This document shows positions 63,982 through 64,000 of a stretch of 64,000 nucleotides of DNA, in pieces (position 1 is the stretch's first letter; each line of letters opens with the position of its first letter). A model generated the notes under the pieces. It was not told the DNA's origin. It ran no database searches and worked only from the letters and a program-made list of their open reading frames with translations. The position numbers were made by a program, and so were the translations under genes. The DNA is taken from the NCBI RefSeq assembly GCF_001636695.1, contig NZ_LGEL01000500.1:16548-80547 (forward strand), in the 5' to 3' direction. Source of the stretch: Pedobacter panaciterrae. GTDB lineage: Bacteria > Bacteroidota > Bacteroidia > Sphingobacteriales > Sphingobacteriaceae.

Positions 63982-64000
63982 CTGTCTCTTATACACATCT
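63982..64000. other. Tn5/Nextera mosaic-end adapter remnant
   Basis: The final 19 bases read CTGTCTCTTATACACATCT, the reverse complement of the Tn5 transposase mosaic end used in Nextera libraries. The match is exact and ends at the window edge, so it is untrimmed library adapter rather than genome. Confidence 0.97.

Overview
The window looks like a contig end from a member of the Sphingobacteriaceae (Pedobacter-like Bacteroidetes). The evidence is four SusC/SusD pairs, two ECF sigma/FecR regulator pairs, a SprB-type repeat adhesin with a type IX secretion C-terminal domain and a PorP/SprF partner, a 59-residue histone H1-like protein, and promoters of the Bacteroidetes form TTTG-N19-TAnnTTTG. 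No tRNA, rRNA, CRISPR array or transposase was seen. The last 19 bases equal the Tn5/Nextera mosaic end, so the true sequence stops near 63981.

Left block, about 1-7035, minus strand: a sugar-utilisation operon read right to left. It encodes a PQQ-type sugar dehydrogenase, a GH2 beta-galactosidase-like enzyme, a LacI-family regulator, a beta-propeller protein and a GH39-like enzyme cut by the window start. A LacI-type operator pair lies upstream at 6857-6898.

Second block, 7036-27406: two divergent operons that I read as a sulfur-linked locus. The minus-strand operon (SusC, SusD, S51 peptidase, SusC, SusD, and two DoxX-like membrane proteins) has a 31-codon leader ORF with four consecutive Cys codons before its stop, followed by nested hairpins. 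The plus-strand operon encodes a cytochrome c, a SoxC-like sulfite dehydrogenase, MoaA, MoeA, a TauE/SafE exporter, MoaD, MoaE and a MoaC-MoaB fusion. Its promoter and a 13-bp dyad are repeated almost exactly at 27194-27233. There they precede no annotated gene, only a roughly 150-nt structured unit holding a 17-codon ORF and a terminator. This arrangement is the best candidate for something undescribed.

Third block, 27407-39106, minus strand: a 2980-residue SprB-like adhesin with 25 tandem 78-residue repeats, then PorP/SprF, then a TPR/beta-propeller/OmpA protein. This is a T9SS-linked surface adhesin unit.

Right block, 39430-63735, minus strand: two complete ECF sigma/FecR/SusC/SusD systems. 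The distal one carries a GH92 mannosidase. The proximal one carries a lipoprotein with a degenerate HExxH site, a TlpA-like thioredoxin, an S8 protease and a retropepsin-like/PDZ protease. A TPR/LuxR-type regulator sits at the right end. Four copies of a palindromic repeat family are scattered through this block, two of them lying between a sigma factor gene and its fecR gene.
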